Of a stretch of DNA of 57,683 nucleotides, positions 39,526-49,155 are shown one piece after another. Numbering within the stretch: the first letter of the stretch is position 1; each line of letters begins with the position of its first letter. The notes under the pieces are model-generated. The model was not told the DNA's origin. It saw nothing but the letters and a program-made list of their open reading frames with translations, and did not search any database. Position numbers and translations under genes: made by a program. Source of the stretch: Nitrincola sp. A-D6 (lineage in GTDB: Bacteria > Pseudomonadota > Gammaproteobacteria > Pseudomonadales > Balneatricaceae); assembly GCF_000764495.1 (NCBI RefSeq), contig NZ_JRLB01000075.1, positions 1-57,683 of the forward strand, read 5' to 3'.

Positions 39526-40032
39526 GTGTCCAGATTATCTAAACCAGGCCAACGAAAACTTGACCGTATAGATCGCAACATACTGAATGTACTACAAAAA
39601 GAAGGGAGAATATCCTATACCGACCTGGCTGATCGTGTTGGCCTGTCAACCACACCCTGCATGGAAAGAGTCAAACGCCTGGAGCGCGACCGGCTGATAA
39701 CCGGCTACCATGCTCAGGTTAATCCGGAATTACTCGGTTATGACCTGCTGGTATTTGTGGAAATATCCTTATCCTATCAGTCAGCCGATGCTTTTGAGCG
39801 CTTCAGCAAAGCTATTGCTGATCTACCCTATATTCTCGAATGCCACCTGGTATCGGGCGATGCCGACTACCTGCTCAAAGCACGACTGCAGGATATGACC
39901 CAGTACCGGGCACTATTGGGTGATATGTTATTGAAACTGCCTGGCGTAAAAAACTCCAAAAGCTACATTGTGATGGAAAGCGTCAAGGAAAGCTTAACAC
40001 TGCCCATTGAGCACCCTCAGCAACTGATTTGA
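39526..40032 (+). CDS. Lrp/AsnC family transcriptional regulator
   Basis: DNA-binding regulator, 168 residues. N-terminal helix-turn-helix LDRIDRNILNVLQKEGRISYTDLADRVGLSTTPCMERVKRLE (about 12-53), then a RAM ligand-binding domain (about 70-150). The start is a GTG with AAGGA eight bases upstream. It is divergent from ridA-alr. In Pseudomonas, an Lrp-type regulator controls a dadA-ridA-dadX operon, so control of ridA-alr by alanine is a reasonable inference. Confidence 0.9.
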   Translation: MSRLSKPGQRKLDRIDRNILNVLQKEGRISYTDLADRVGLSTTPCMERVKRLERDRLITGYHAQVNPELLGYDLLVFVEISLSYQSADAFERFSKAIADLPYILECHLVSGDADYLLKARLQDMTQYRALLGDMLLKLPGVKNSKSYIVMESVKESLTLPIEHPQQLI

Positions 40033-40161
40033 ACTGCCCACTAAACAACTGAATAGCATCAGTTGTAAATATAGCCAAAACCCTACACTTTACATTTTGC
40101 AATCCGTGTCGATCCAGCGATAATAGCTGACTTCAAAACCAGACTTACAATGAGAGCCGCC

Positions 40162-41109
40162 ATGAATGCCCGAATCGAGATGCCAGATGTCGCCACCCAC
40201 ACCACAGCGGTGAGCCGTGAGACTCTGGACTGGGTTGGCATGAGCCATATCACCCTACCGTTGAATGTCTGCCAACCAGGCGGGCAGTTACAGCCGGTGA
40301 TTGCGCACCTGGACATTCATGTTGATATAGTGAACCCCGAAGTTAAAGGGATTCATATGTCACGACTCTACTTACTACTGAATGAATTTGCCGCACAGGA
40401 AGCACTGACCCCTGCATCCATGCAGAAACTCCTGCAACGCGTCTGCGAGAGCCACCGGGGAATCAGCGAAGCCGCTATTCTGAAACTGTCATTCGAATAT
40501 CCCTTGCAGCGCCCAGCACTGAAAAGTGATTACACTGGTTGGAAACCCTATCCCAGCAGCATTGAAGCCATTCAAAAAGGTAATGAGTTTTCGTTGGAGC
40601 TATCGGTATCCGTCCCCTACTCATCCACCTGCCCTTGTTCAGCCGCCCTGTCACGACAATTACTGCAGGAAGCTTTTCGCGACGATTTTTCTGGCGAAGA
40701 ACAAGTCAGTCGTGAACAGGTTGAACACTGGTTGCGTTCAGAGCGTGGCAGTGTTGCAACACCACATAGTCAGCGCAGCTATGCCCGGTTACGGGTGAAA
40801 ATTGATCCGATGGCACACGACATCCTGCCCCTGCTTGATTTGATCGACCGCACTGAACAAGCCCTGCAGACGCCGGTACAAACCGCCGTAAAGCGTGAAG
40901 ATGAGCAGGAATTTGCTCGACTCAATGGCGCCAACATGATGTTCTGCGAAGATGCCGCCAGACGCCTGAAAACCACGTTCAACCAAGTTGATGCTTATCA
41001 GGATTTCTGGATTCGTGTTGAACACCATGAAAGCCTGCATGATCATGATGCTGTAGCTGTTGTCAGCAAGGGCGTACCTGGTGGCTATACACCGCTACTG
41101 CAACGCTGA
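40162..41109 (+). CDS. folE2: GTP cyclohydrolase FolE2 (type IB)
   Basis: First step of folate (and queuosine) synthesis: GTP to dihydroneopterin triphosphate. About 315 residues. Key features are the catalytic Cys in YSSTCPCSAALS and the metal-binding C-terminal part with HHESLHDHDA. FolE2 works with metals other than zinc and in several bacteria is induced under zinc shortage; I see no clear Zur operator upstream. The ATG at 40162 is favoured over that at 40150 by a GAGAG upstream. Followed after 18 bases by a pseudouridine synthase gene. Confidence 0.93.
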   Translation: MNARIEMPDVATHTTAVSRETLDWVGMSHITLPLNVCQPGGQLQPVIAHLDIHVDIVNPEVKGIHMSRLYLLLNEFAAQEALTPASMQKLLQRVCESHRGISEAAILKLSFEYPLQRPALKSDYTGWKPYPSSIEAIQKGNEFSLELSVSVPYSSTCPCSAALSRQLLQEAFRDDFSGEEQVSREQVEHWLRSERGSVATPHSQRSYARLRVKIDPMAHDILPLLDLIDRTEQALQTPVQTAVKREDEQEFARLNGANMMFCEDAARRLKTTFNQVDAYQDFWIRVEHHESLHDHDAVAVVSKGVPGGYTPLLQR

Positions 41110-41127
41110 CCGAACAGGAAAATACAC

Positions 41128-41928
41128 ATGACAATAGAGCTTCAGCATCAGGTCTTGCTGGAAGAGCAGGGTTGCGATGCCGCCAGCCTACTGAGTCGTC
41201 TTAGCGAATTACCCAAACAGCGCATCAAAGATGCCATGAGCAAAGGTGCCGTTGTACTCAAGCGTAAACACAGCAAGCGGCTGCGTCGCGCCAGTGAAAA
41301 ACTGCTTGCTGGCGATAAACTCATACTAAGTTATGACGCAGATATTCTTTCACGGCAACTACCGGAAGGTATTCATTGCCTGGATCAGAGAAAATCCTAC
41401 AGCGTATGGTTTAAACCAGCGGGTGTTATGTCCCAGGGTACAGCCTTTGGCGATCACCTATCACTGTTACGCCAGGTTGAACAGCACACAAACAAGCCCG
41501 TATTTCTGGTACACCGTCTGGACAGAGAAACCGCTGGGCTCATGCTGATAGCACATACCAAAACGGCGGCCGCCACCTTGTCAAACCTGTTTCAGCAACA
41601 GCGCATTAACAAGGTTTACCAAGCCTGGGTAGCTGGCAAAGCTCCAACACAGGGTGAAATACTTACCCCCCTGGATGGCAAGCCCGCCAACACCAGCTTC
41701 AGACGCACAGGCTACGACGAGAACCTGAATCAAAGTCAGCTGGAAATCACCCTTGCAACAGGCCGAACTCATCAGATACGCCGCCACCTCGCCGAATTAG
41801 GATATCCGGTTATGGGTGATCCACGCTACGGAAAAAACAACAAGAACAGTGAAGGACTGCAACTCAAAGCTGTGCAACTTAGCTTTGAATGCCCGGAGCG
41901 TAAACAACAAGTAAACTACACCTGTTAA
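41128..41928 (+). CDS. RluA-family pseudouridine synthase
   Basis: RNA-modifying enzyme of 266 residues. An S4-like N-terminal region (about 15-75, with KGAVVLKRKHSKRLRRASEKLLAGDKL) precedes the catalytic domain with HRLDRETAGLMLIA (Asp is catalytic) and TGRTHQIRRHLAELGYPVMGDPRYG. The C-terminus QQVNYTC is short but plausible. The target could be 23S rRNA or tRNA; not resolved. It probably forms an operon with folE2. Confidence 0.88.
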   Translation: MTIELQHQVLLEEQGCDAASLLSRLSELPKQRIKDAMSKGAVVLKRKHSKRLRRASEKLLAGDKLILSYDADILSRQLPEGIHCLDQRKSYSVWFKPAGVMSQGTAFGDHLSLLRQVEQHTNKPVFLVHRLDRETAGLMLIAHTKTAAATLSNLFQQQRINKVYQAWVAGKAPTQGEILTPLDGKPANTSFRRTGYDENLNQSQLEITLATGRTHQIRRHLAELGYPVMGDPRYGKNNKNSEGLQLKAVQLSFECPERKQQVNYTC

Positions 41929-42002
41929 TCTAAATGCGCCCACGGCAGGGCCTGCCCCGCGAGCGGAGCGAGTGTTTTGGGTATACCGTACATCCTGTAC
42001 AT

Positions 42003-42034
42003 AAAAAAACCGCCTCCCGATAACGGGTAGGCGG
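42003..42034 (-). terminator. Rho-independent terminator of ftsZ
   Basis: Stem of CCGCCT+CCCG against CGGG+AGGCGG with one bulged T and an ATAA loop (42010-42034). On the minus strand it is followed by seven T (42003-42009). It lies 27 bases after the ftsZ stop, so transcription ends there and no lpxC-like gene follows. Confidence 0.9.
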
Positions 42035-42061
42035 CAACCTGGAAGGTTAAAAAGCTAGCGC

Positions 42062-43270
42062 TTAGTCAGCTTGACGGCGCAAAAATGCCGGAATATCCAG
42101 AAAATCCATATCATCCGTTCCGGTTCTCTTCATCTCTTCGGGTAAGGGTGCTGCCATTTCAGGCTTTTTAACCGCCTTGGCAACAGCCGTTGGTTTCTCG
42201 TCGCGACGATTGCGCACCACACTCGGCAGTTCGAGCTGTCCGTAATCACCCGACTTTCTGGATGACATTCCACCTGCACGTGTATCACTACCGGACACCT
42301 GCGCTGCTTCATGCGCTTTACAGAGTCCAGTTGCCACGACCGTAACTTTAATTTCGTCACTCATTTCCGGATCAATAACAGTACCGACCACAACAGTCGC
42401 ACCATCAGATGCATAGCCTTCGATAATATCGCCGACTTCAGAAAATTCACCCAGACTCAGATCCAGTCCACCGGTGATGTTAACCAGAATACCGCTTGCA
42501 CCTTTCAGATCGATATCTTCAAGCAGCGGGCTGTTTATAGCCGCTTCGGTCGCTGTAACGGCACGTGATTCACCACGACCGTAACCAGTACCCATCATGG
42601 CCATACCCATTTCAGACATCACCGTGCGCACGTCAGCAAAGTCAACGTTGATCATACCCGGACGGATAATCAGGTCAGCAATACCCTGCACAGCCCCTTT
42701 CAGAACATCGTTAGCGGCTTTGAATGCTTCAATCAGGCTGGTGTTACGCCCCAGTACCGGCAGCAGCTTCTCATTCGGAATGATGATCAGTGAGTCCACA
42801 TGCTCCTGGAGCTCCCGAATGCCTTCTTCGGCGATACGCTGACGCTTGCGTCCTTCAAAAGCGAAGGGCTTGGTCACTACTGCGACCGTCAGAATTCCCA
42901 TCTCTTTAGCCACTTGAGCAACAATCGGAGCTGCACCCGTGCCGGTACCACCACCCATACCGGCGGTAATAAACACCATATCGGCACCCGCCAATGCTTC
43001 TGCAATGCGATCACGATCTTCCTGGGCAGCCTGACGTCCGACTTCCGGATTAGCGCCAGCACCCAAGCCTTTCGTCAGCCCACTGCCAATATGCAGGGCT
43101 GTACGCGTTGCCGATTTAGCTAATGCCTGAGCATCGGTATTTGCACAGATAAACTCGACGCCTTCAACGTCAGTTGTCAGCATGTGCTCGACAGCGTTAC
43201 CGCCACCTCCGCCAATGCCGATAACTTTAATAACCGCGCTTTGCGGTAAGCTATCAACCAGTTCAAACAT
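42062..43270 (-). CDS. ftsZ: Cell division GTPase FtsZ
   Basis: Tubulin-like protein that builds the division ring. 402 residues. GTP-binding signature GGGTGTG at 106-112, T7 loop NVDFADV at 208-214, and the C-terminal FtsA/ZipA-binding tail [14 protein letters not shown]. The ATG at 43270 is chosen because GGAGGG is six bases upstream; an ATG two codons earlier abuts that site. It follows ftsA after about 46 bases and is closed by a terminator. It looks fully functional. Confidence 0.98.
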   Translation of the reverse strand: MFELVDSLPQSAVIKVIGIGGGGGNAVEHMLTTDVEGVEFICANTDAQALAKSATRTALHIGSGLTKGLGAGANPEVGRQAAQEDRDRIAEALAGADMVFITAGMGGGTGTGAAPIVAQVAKEMGILTVAVVTKPFAFEGRKRQRIAEEGIRELQEHVDSLIIIPNEKLLPVLGRNTSLIEAFKAANDVLKGAVQGIADLIIRPGMINVDFADVRTVMSEMGMAMMGTGYGRGESRAVTATEAAINSPLLEDIDLKGASGILVNITGGLDLSLGEFSEVGDIIEGYASDGATVVVGTVIDPEMSDEIKVTVVATGLCKAHEAAQVSGSDTRAGGMSSRKSGDYGQLELPSVVRNRRDEKPTAVAKAVKKPEMAAPLPEEMKRTGTDDMDFLDIPAFLRRQAD

Positions 43271-43316
43271 AGTCATCCCTCCAGGAAAGTCCCCGTTCTT
43301 TGACGGGTCTCATATA

Positions 43317-44576
43317 TCAGAAATTACCCTGCAACCAGGTTTTCATGCGCCCAAATACATTACCAACCGGCACAGATGCCTTGGGGTGCCTGGCCGCTTC
43401 CGGAACCGTGAGGCCGGATTCATTCATATTGCTCTGCGCCTGGCGAGCGTAGTGCAACATACCAATACTGGTGGCATAGATCGGGTTGTGTAGCAGCGTT
43501 TCCATACCACGCACCCCATCCGGAACAGCCAGCCTGACCGGCATGTGAAAAATTTCTTCTGCCAGTTCAACAGCTCCTTCCATTCGTGCTGAACCACCCG
43601 TCAAGACCAGACCTGCAGCCACAAGCTCTTCATAGCCCGAGCGGCGCAGCTCATCCTGGATCAGACTGAACATCTCTTCATAGCGCGGCTCAACAACTTC
43701 AGCCAATGCCTGACGCGATAAGTTGCGTGCTGGACGATCGCCCACACTAGGCACACGAATGGTTTCATCAGACTGGGAAAGCTGTGACAGTGCACAGGCA
43801 TATTTAATTTTGATCCGTTCTGCATGCTGAGTGGGGGTTCGCAACGCCATAGCGATATCACCCGTAATCTGGTCACCACCCACTGGTATTACTGCCGTAT
43901 GGCGGATAGCGCCTTTAGTAAAAACAGCGATATCAGCAGTACCTGCACCGATATCAACCAGGCAGACACCTAAATCCTTTTCATCTTCAGTCAATACAGC
44001 ATAGCCGGAAGCCAACTGCTCCAGCACAATACCATCGACTTCAAGATCGCAGCGACGAATACATTTTTCCAGATTATGAATCGCGTTAATCGCCCCGGTG
44101 ACCAAATGCACTTTAGCCTCCAGACGAACGCCCGACATACCCAGTGGCTCTTTAATGCCATCCTGATTGTCGATCATGTATTCCTGCGGCAGAATATGCA
44201 GTAATTTCTGGTCAGCCGGAACGGCTACAGCCCGGGCGGCTTCAATCACCCGCTCCAGATCCTGCTCGGTTACTTCACGGTCACGCACAGCGACTATGCC
44301 ATTGGAATTGAGGCTGGAGATGTGCCCAGCAGCCATCCCCACAGTCACAGAGTGAATTTTGCAGCCAGCCATGAGCTCAGCTTCTTCAACAGCGCGACGG
44401 ATAGCACTGACGGTGGATTCAATATTGACAACCACGCCCCGCTTCATCCCGGCCGCCGGATGATTACCCACACCCACTATTTCAATACTGCCATCAGTGC
44501 GAAGCTCACCCACAAGACACACCACTTTGGATGTACCTATATCCAGGGCAACGATCATATTATTCACTGTCAGCAT
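43317..44576 (-). CDS. ftsA: Cell division protein FtsA
   Basis: Actin-like protein that tethers FtsZ to the membrane. 419 residues. ATPase motifs include VALDIGTSKVVCLVGEL, CLVDIGAGTADIAVF and GLVLTGGSARMEG; the C-terminal amphipathic helix VFGRMKTWLQGNF is present. No ribosome binding site is obvious before the first ATG (MLTVNNMIVALDIG). Upstream of it lies about 420 bases of AT-rich DNA instead of the usual ftsQ. Confidence 0.97.
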   Translation of the reverse strand: MLTVNNMIVALDIGTSKVVCLVGELRTDGSIEIVGVGNHPAAGMKRGVVVNIESTVSAIRRAVEEAELMAGCKIHSVTVGMAAGHISSLNSNGIVAVRDREVTEQDLERVIEAARAVAVPADQKLLHILPQEYMIDNQDGIKEPLGMSGVRLEAKVHLVTGAINAIHNLEKCIRRCDLEVDGIVLEQLASGYAVLTEDEKDLGVCLVDIGAGTADIAVFTKGAIRHTAVIPVGGDQITGDIAMALRTPTQHAERIKIKYACALSQLSQSDETIRVPSVGDRPARNLSRQALAEVVEPRYEEMFSLIQDELRRSGYEELVAAGLVLTGGSARMEGAVELAEEIFHMPVRLAVPDGVRGMETLLHNPIYATSIGMLHYARQAQSNMNESGLTVPEAARHPKASVPVGNVFGRMKTWLQGNF

Positions 44577-44999
44577 AGTGTTTGTGCGTTCCCGATAGTC
44601 AGCTCAGAAAATAGGCATTACAAGTTATCTGTTTAAAATTGCAAATAACGGACCAACTTCTTCACCAATGATGATATACATCTTATCGGCTTATTATCAC
44701 CGAGCTTTAATACTTCTTTCAACCATTTTTTATATAAGAGGGTGGCAAAAATTTGCCGCCCAAAACGGCAAATCCATGTGATTTCAAGTAGATAATTACA
44801 ACAAAGGTGAATACTATTGCCGCTCAAAAAATAAACAGCGGTATATTTTTCATCTTAAATTTTTGGGTTTAAATCAAGACTTAATTTTGAATAAAAAGCG
44901 ATATTTCAAGACTTAGTATTGACGAATCGCAAATTAATCAATATTTGATTTTGATTTTTCACCAATTATCAGAATGGCATATTGAATTTAATTAAAAGA
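44577..44999. other. AT-rich intergenic region upstream of ftsA
   Basis: About 420 bases, much richer in A and T than the surroundings, most clearly at 44820-44999. It should hold the ftsA promoter. No coding frame here has a plausible start or known product, and I see no DnaA boxes clear enough to claim. Confidence 0.55.
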
Positions 45000-45029
45000 C
45001 CTTTTATGGTTTTCTAAAACCATAAAAGG
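45000..45029 (-). terminator. Terminator of the small membrane protein gene
   Basis: Perfect 13-bp inverted repeat CCTTTTATGGTTT/AAACCATAAAAGG with a TCTA loop, just five bases after the minus-strand stop codon at 45035. On that strand TCTTTTAATT follows. The stem is AT-rich, so strength is moderate; it could also act as an operator. Confidence 0.7.
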
Positions 45030-45034
45030 TGGTT

Positions 45035-45388
45035 TTACCAAAAATACCAAAGCACCGGCACCGAAATAATCGCCATAATACCGGATACAAATATATTCGT
45101 CAGATCGCCCAGCAAACGCTGAACCGCAACAAAATGAATCACAGGAAAGGTAATAAATACACAACTCAGGGGTATCCACCAATCCAGACGTGAAAATCCG
45201 TAGGCTAACGCTCCTATCAAGGTCAGCGCAGATATATTCCCCAATACCATTACCGTCACTAAGCCGTTCTGATTAGTCAGAAATAGTGGCTTCTGGTCTT
45301 TAGGTAATTTATTCAGCGCACCTGCACTCAAAGCAGCCGACATGGATACCAGCCCGGTTAGTAGAAATATCAACAGTGAATCAGTCAT
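45035..45388 (-). CDS. Small multi-pass membrane protein, unknown function
   Basis: 117 residues with about four hydrophobic segments (LLIFLLTGLVSMSAALSAGAL, LVTVMVLGNISALTLIGALAYG, WWIPLSCVFITFPVIHFVA, NIFVSGIMAIISVPVLWYF). I do not recognise a family. It stands alone, divergent from an O-methyltransferase gene, with its own hairpin after the stop. Confidence 0.65.
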   Translation of the reverse strand: MTDSLLIFLLTGLVSMSAALSAGALNKLPKDQKPLFLTNQNGLVTVMVLGNISALTLIGALAYGFSRLDWWIPLSCVFITFPVIHFVAVQRLLGDLTNIFVSGIMAIISVPVLWYFW

Positions 45389-45513
45389 CAGGATGCTCCC
45401 GTTTCAAAATGGCGTAGAAGGCACTATTGTACGGCAAAGCATCTGCTCAGCGTAAATAATGATACAATTACGGCTGTTTTCAACCGAATGTTATCTATTG
45501 CCAGGTCTCCCGA

Positions 45514-46155
45514 ATGCCCGAATTTCTTATCGATGAAGCCGTTGAGGATTACGCATACATCAGCACCCAAGCGGAACCCCCTCTATTGCAGGAGTTGATC
45601 GATGCCACCAATGAAAACATGGGCTGGCCCCAGAAACTTTCAGGGCGGTTGGTAGGACGCACTCTGAAAATGCTGGCAAGCCTGGCACAACCCAAACAGG
45701 CACTGGAAATCGGCATGTTCACTGGCTATTCAGCCTTATCCATTGCCGAAGGCATGCCTGCCGATGGCAAGCTTATCTGCTGTGAAACCAATCCTCGTGC
45801 CATTGAGATGGCGAAGCAGTTCTTTCAGCGCAGCGAGCATGGCCATAAAATAGAGGTTATTTTCGGGCGCGCAGCCGATACCCTGGATAGTCTTGATATA
45901 GAGCTGGATTTCACTTTCATTGATGCCGACAAGCGTAGCTATCTGTATTACTATGAGGAAGTTAAAAAACGCACCCGCCCCGGCGGTCTAATCATTCTCG
46001 ACAATATGCTCTGGTCAGGCAAAGTGATACAGCCCGAATCAGAACTGGATGATATTCTGGTAGAAACCAACCAGCGTATTGCTACAGACCGGGATGTTGA
46101 AAATGTGTTTCTAACCATCAGAGACGGAATGAATATCGTACGTAAGCGAGGTTAA
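45514..46155 (+). CDS. Class I SAM-dependent O-methyltransferase
   Basis: Cytosolic, 213 residues. SAM-binding motif ALEIGMFTGYSALSIAEGMP (about 68-87), then TFIDADKRSYLYYYEEV (about 139-155) and GGLIILDNMLWSGKV, the caffeoyl-CoA/catechol O-methyltransferase signature with its divalent-metal Asp and Asn. The substrate is unknown. The next gene, ydbH, starts 22 bases later and may be co-transcribed. Confidence 0.88.
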   Translation: MPEFLIDEAVEDYAYISTQAEPPLLQELIDATNENMGWPQKLSGRLVGRTLKMLASLAQPKQALEIGMFTGYSALSIAEGMPADGKLICCETNPRAIEMAKQFFQRSEHGHKIEVIFGRAADTLDSLDIELDFTFIDADKRSYLYYYEEVKKRTRPGGLIILDNMLWSGKVIQPESELDDILVETNQRIATDRDVENVFLTIRDGMNIVRKRG

Positions 46156-46177
46156 CCCCGCAAAAAAGGAGCCGGGT

Positions 46178-48495
46178 GTGCGCAAAAAGTTGCTATTACT
46201 GCTGCTATTACCGCTACTTCTGCTCGGCACGCTGCTGATTGCGGCCTACTTGCTGACACCAACTCTGTCGCGCATAGCACTGGAACACTGGATTAAGTCG
46301 CAAGGATTTGAATCAGCAGAGGTCAGCCTGCAACACCCGCAGGCGGGTCATGTAGAGATCAGCCAAATCACCTTGACACGCACGGATGGCCAGCGCCGTA
46401 TTCGCCTGCAAGCCAACGACATACACCTGCGTTTCAGCCTTAGGGCACTACTAACAGAGGCGGCACTGGAATCGATACATATCCAGCGCTTGTCTGCTGA
46501 TATTTTGATCGATACCACGCTACCACAGCGGATAAAAACTCTTCAAGCCAGCGTAGTCGATCTTGACCCGGTACTGGCAACAAAGCTATTTGATTTACTC
46601 CCGGCAGAAACAGCGCAGATCGCCGAATTGGCCATGAGTTACCAGACTGATGAAGGGCCCCTGTTCGAAGGACTAGGTGAACTGACGCTCAATGCACAGC
46701 AGATGCAGGTCCACCTGTCACTGCAGCGCGATCAACAGATTCTGGGCGATGTACTGGCTACCCTAAGTCGTGATCTGTCGATACATCTGCAATTACAAGA
46801 ACAGACGTTACTCTACGAAGTGACTGGGAACTTCGCCTTTAGTGATGATTTCTGGCACCTTAATCTGGGCCATCAACTGCAGGCAGGTGCCCTGCTGGAC
46901 TGGCTGACACGACACCAGATAAGATTACCCTTGGCAATGCAACTCCCAGCGGATGACCAACTGGCTTTTTCTTCCAGATTACGCCTACCCCGTCTACTCC
47001 CCTTATCTCCCATCGCTCTGCTCCAAGTTATGGAAGGTGACCTGACATTATCTGCACAACTTCACCCCAGCTTCGAGCTGGCTCTGGCCAAGCAGATAAG
47101 CCTGGAAATTGATGCCCGTATAGAGTTACAGCAAAACACCTTCAGCGTGACGCTTATTGAAGGCAGCCGAGTAACGCTGCATCAGTTCTCAATGGGTGAC
47201 ATTTCAGCTAACCGATTATTACTGCAACTGGTAGGTAACACTACCCTGCGTGGCGCATTAAACCATGCAGATAGCTGGCAGTACGAAGCAGCTCACTGGG
47301 TGGTCAATGGTGATGACCTGCAACACCAGGCACTCGAGCACTTCAACTTTCTTCCGTTGCAATTACAACTACAAGGGGGACAGTTTGGTCAAGCACTACG
47401 CGGTGACCTGTCATTGCCGCTGGTCACAATACAACCGGCTGCATTTGCGTTGCCTACAGCATATTTTCAGGGTCAGTTTAGCCTGCCAGCTGATTTCAGT
47501 GAGATCCATTTAACGGGATCACTTGGCTCCGAACAATTGCCGATTTTAATCAATACCCGGGCCAAGCTGAATACCCATCTAAGAGGTGAGGTAAACTGGA
47601 CTCTTGCAGACACGCCTGCACCAGCTCTTATCAATGCTTTACGCCCCTTTATTGCAGCCATTCCTTCCCCCTCACGGTGAATACAGGACAATTCAAAGCC
47701 AAAGGTCGGCTGGGACTGAATCAGAATGATTGGTCATTACAGGCAACGCTGGAACTGGAGTCAGCTGATCTGCAGTATGACAACAATCAGGTTGAACAAC
47801 TCTATTGGACGTCTGAGCTACAAGTAGATCATCAGGGAAGGCTGCGCAATAGCGGTGATTTGCGCATGGGGAAGATCGATATTGGCTTACCTTTACAGCT
47901 TTCCCCGTTGAGTTATCAACTGGTAAAAGACACAGACTTGCAGTTAACAAACTCAGCCTTCACGGCCTCGCTATTAGGAGGGCAGATTTATCTGCCGTCG
48001 CTTAGTTTTGATCCCAGCAAACCCGAGATGATTTTCCTGATCAGTTTACGTGATCTCAATTTAGGTTCAATACTGGAACTTTACGCTGAAAAAGGTCTCT
48101 ACGGAGAGGGCGTGATTGATGGACAGCTACCAGTTCAGATCACATCAGAGGGCATACGCATTCAAAGCGGCAATGTTGGCACAGTACAACCCGGCGTCAT
48201 CCGCTACCAGCCAGATGAAAACCTGGATGCAATGGCAGCATCCAATGTGGGTCTACGCCTGGCTTTGGATGCCCTTAGTGATTTGCACTACCAACTGTTG
48301 GATATGCAAGTCGACTACCAGCCTAATGGCGATCTGACTCTGCGCAGCCGACTACAAGGCAACAATCCCGAATGGCAGCAAGGACGACCAATCGATCTGA
48401 CCCTGACAGTTGAGGACAATATTCCGACACTATTGAAAGCCCTGCAGATTACTGGTCGAATCAGGGGTGCCGTTGACGATCATTTTCAGCGGTAG
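46178..48495 (+). CDS. ydbH: YdbH family (AsmA/TamB-like) envelope protein, apparent one-base deletion
   Basis: Large envelope protein with an N-terminal membrane anchor (LLLLLLLPLLLLGTLLIAAYLL) and long beta-rich repeats, the bridge-like architecture thought to carry phospholipid to the outer membrane in E. coli. The first frame ends at FIAAIPSPSR; the rest (VNTGQFKAKGRLGLNQNDW onward) is in another. One C added to the run at 47667-47671 gives IPSPLTVNTGQF and about 772 residues, somewhat below E. coli YdbH (879). GTG start with AAGGAG eight bases upstream. It precedes ynbE and ydbL, its usual partners. Confidence 0.88.
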
Positions 48496-48544
48496 TTTTT
48501 TTGCACATACAAGTGTTTGTTAGGGATAGGTTAAGCCTGTATTG

Positions 48545-48572
48545 TTTACACTAACCCTGAAACATTCATAAT
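48545..48572 (+). promoter_or_regulatory. Possible sigma-70 promoter for ynbE-ydbL-dsbB
   Basis: TTTACA, a 16-base spacer and CATAAT lie 20 bases before the ynbE ATG, in the 97-base gap after ydbH. The spacer and -10 also include a CCTGAA/TTCAGG inverted repeat (48556-48578 region). This could allow ynbE, ydbL and dsbB to be expressed apart from ydbH. Confidence 0.4.
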
Positions 48573-48592
48573 TCAGGTAATGTGAGGCGTTT

Positions 48593-48790
48593 ATGATTTC
48601 AGTCTTTCCTCGGCTAACAGCACTAGTTTTGCTGGCACTAACAGTCGCTGCATGCACACCAACCGTACAAATTGCCGCGCCCAAAGACCCGATCACCATC
48701 AATCTGAATGTCAAAATTCAGCATGAGATACTGGTCAAGGTCGACAGGGAAATTGATAATCTGCTGGAAGAAAACAGCGATCTATTCTAG
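48593..48790 (+). CDS. ynbE: YnbE-like lipoprotein
   Basis: Outer-membrane lipoprotein of 65 residues. Signal peptide with a lipobox in TVAAC (Cys at about 21), then APKDPITINLNVKIQHEILVKVDREIDNLLEEN, which is highly conserved in YnbE. In E. coli YnbE forms the outer-membrane end of the YdbH bridge. TGAGGCG precedes the ATG. Confidence 0.93.
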   Translation: MISVFPRLTALVLLALTVAACTPTVQIAAPKDPITINLNVKIQHEILVKVDREIDNLLEENSDLF

Positions 48791-48799
48791 GAGACAGCC

Positions 48800-49135
48800 A
48801 TGTTACATGCATACAAACGCGTTATTTGGGTCATGTTACTGTTGCTGGTTTCTCTACCGGCTTGGGCTTTATCATTAGATCAGGCCAAATCCCAGGGGTT
48901 GATCGGCGAACAGCTCAACGGCTACATAGGCATTGTCACGACCAGCCCGTCTGGAGAACTACGTTCACTGGTTACCGATGTCAATCAACAGCGCCAGACA
49001 CTTTACCAGCGCTCAGCACAAGAAGCCTCTGTCACTTTGGAGGTATTTGAAATTCGTGCGGGTCAGCGTTTACAGGAGCGCGCAAAAGCGGGAGAATACC
49101 TGCAGGATCAGAATGGTCAGTGGCGTCGCAAATAG
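48800..49135 (+). CDS. ydbL: YdbL family (DUF1318) periplasmic protein
   Basis: Secreted, 111 residues. Signal peptide ends near LPAWALS. The mature part LDQAKSQGLIGEQLNGYIGIV and GQRLQERAKAGEYLQDQNGQWRRK are typical of DUF1318. In E. coli YdbL moderates YdbH/YnbE. It is nine bases after ynbE. Confidence 0.93.
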   Translation: MLHAYKRVIWVMLLLLVSLPAWALSLDQAKSQGLIGEQLNGYIGIVTTSPSGELRSLVTDVNQQRQTLYQRSAQEASVTLEVFEIRAGQRLQERAKAGEYLQDQNGQWRRK

Positions 49136-49155
49136 CGCCTAATAAGGAGTCCGAG

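Noticed and set aside
40033-40149. Zur operator before folE2
   Set aside because: I looked for the usual AT-rich palindrome and found no convincing match.
44633-44827. 64-residue frame upstream of ftsA on the minus strand
   Set aside because: In AT-rich DNA, no ribosome binding site, and no known family; does not resemble FtsQ.
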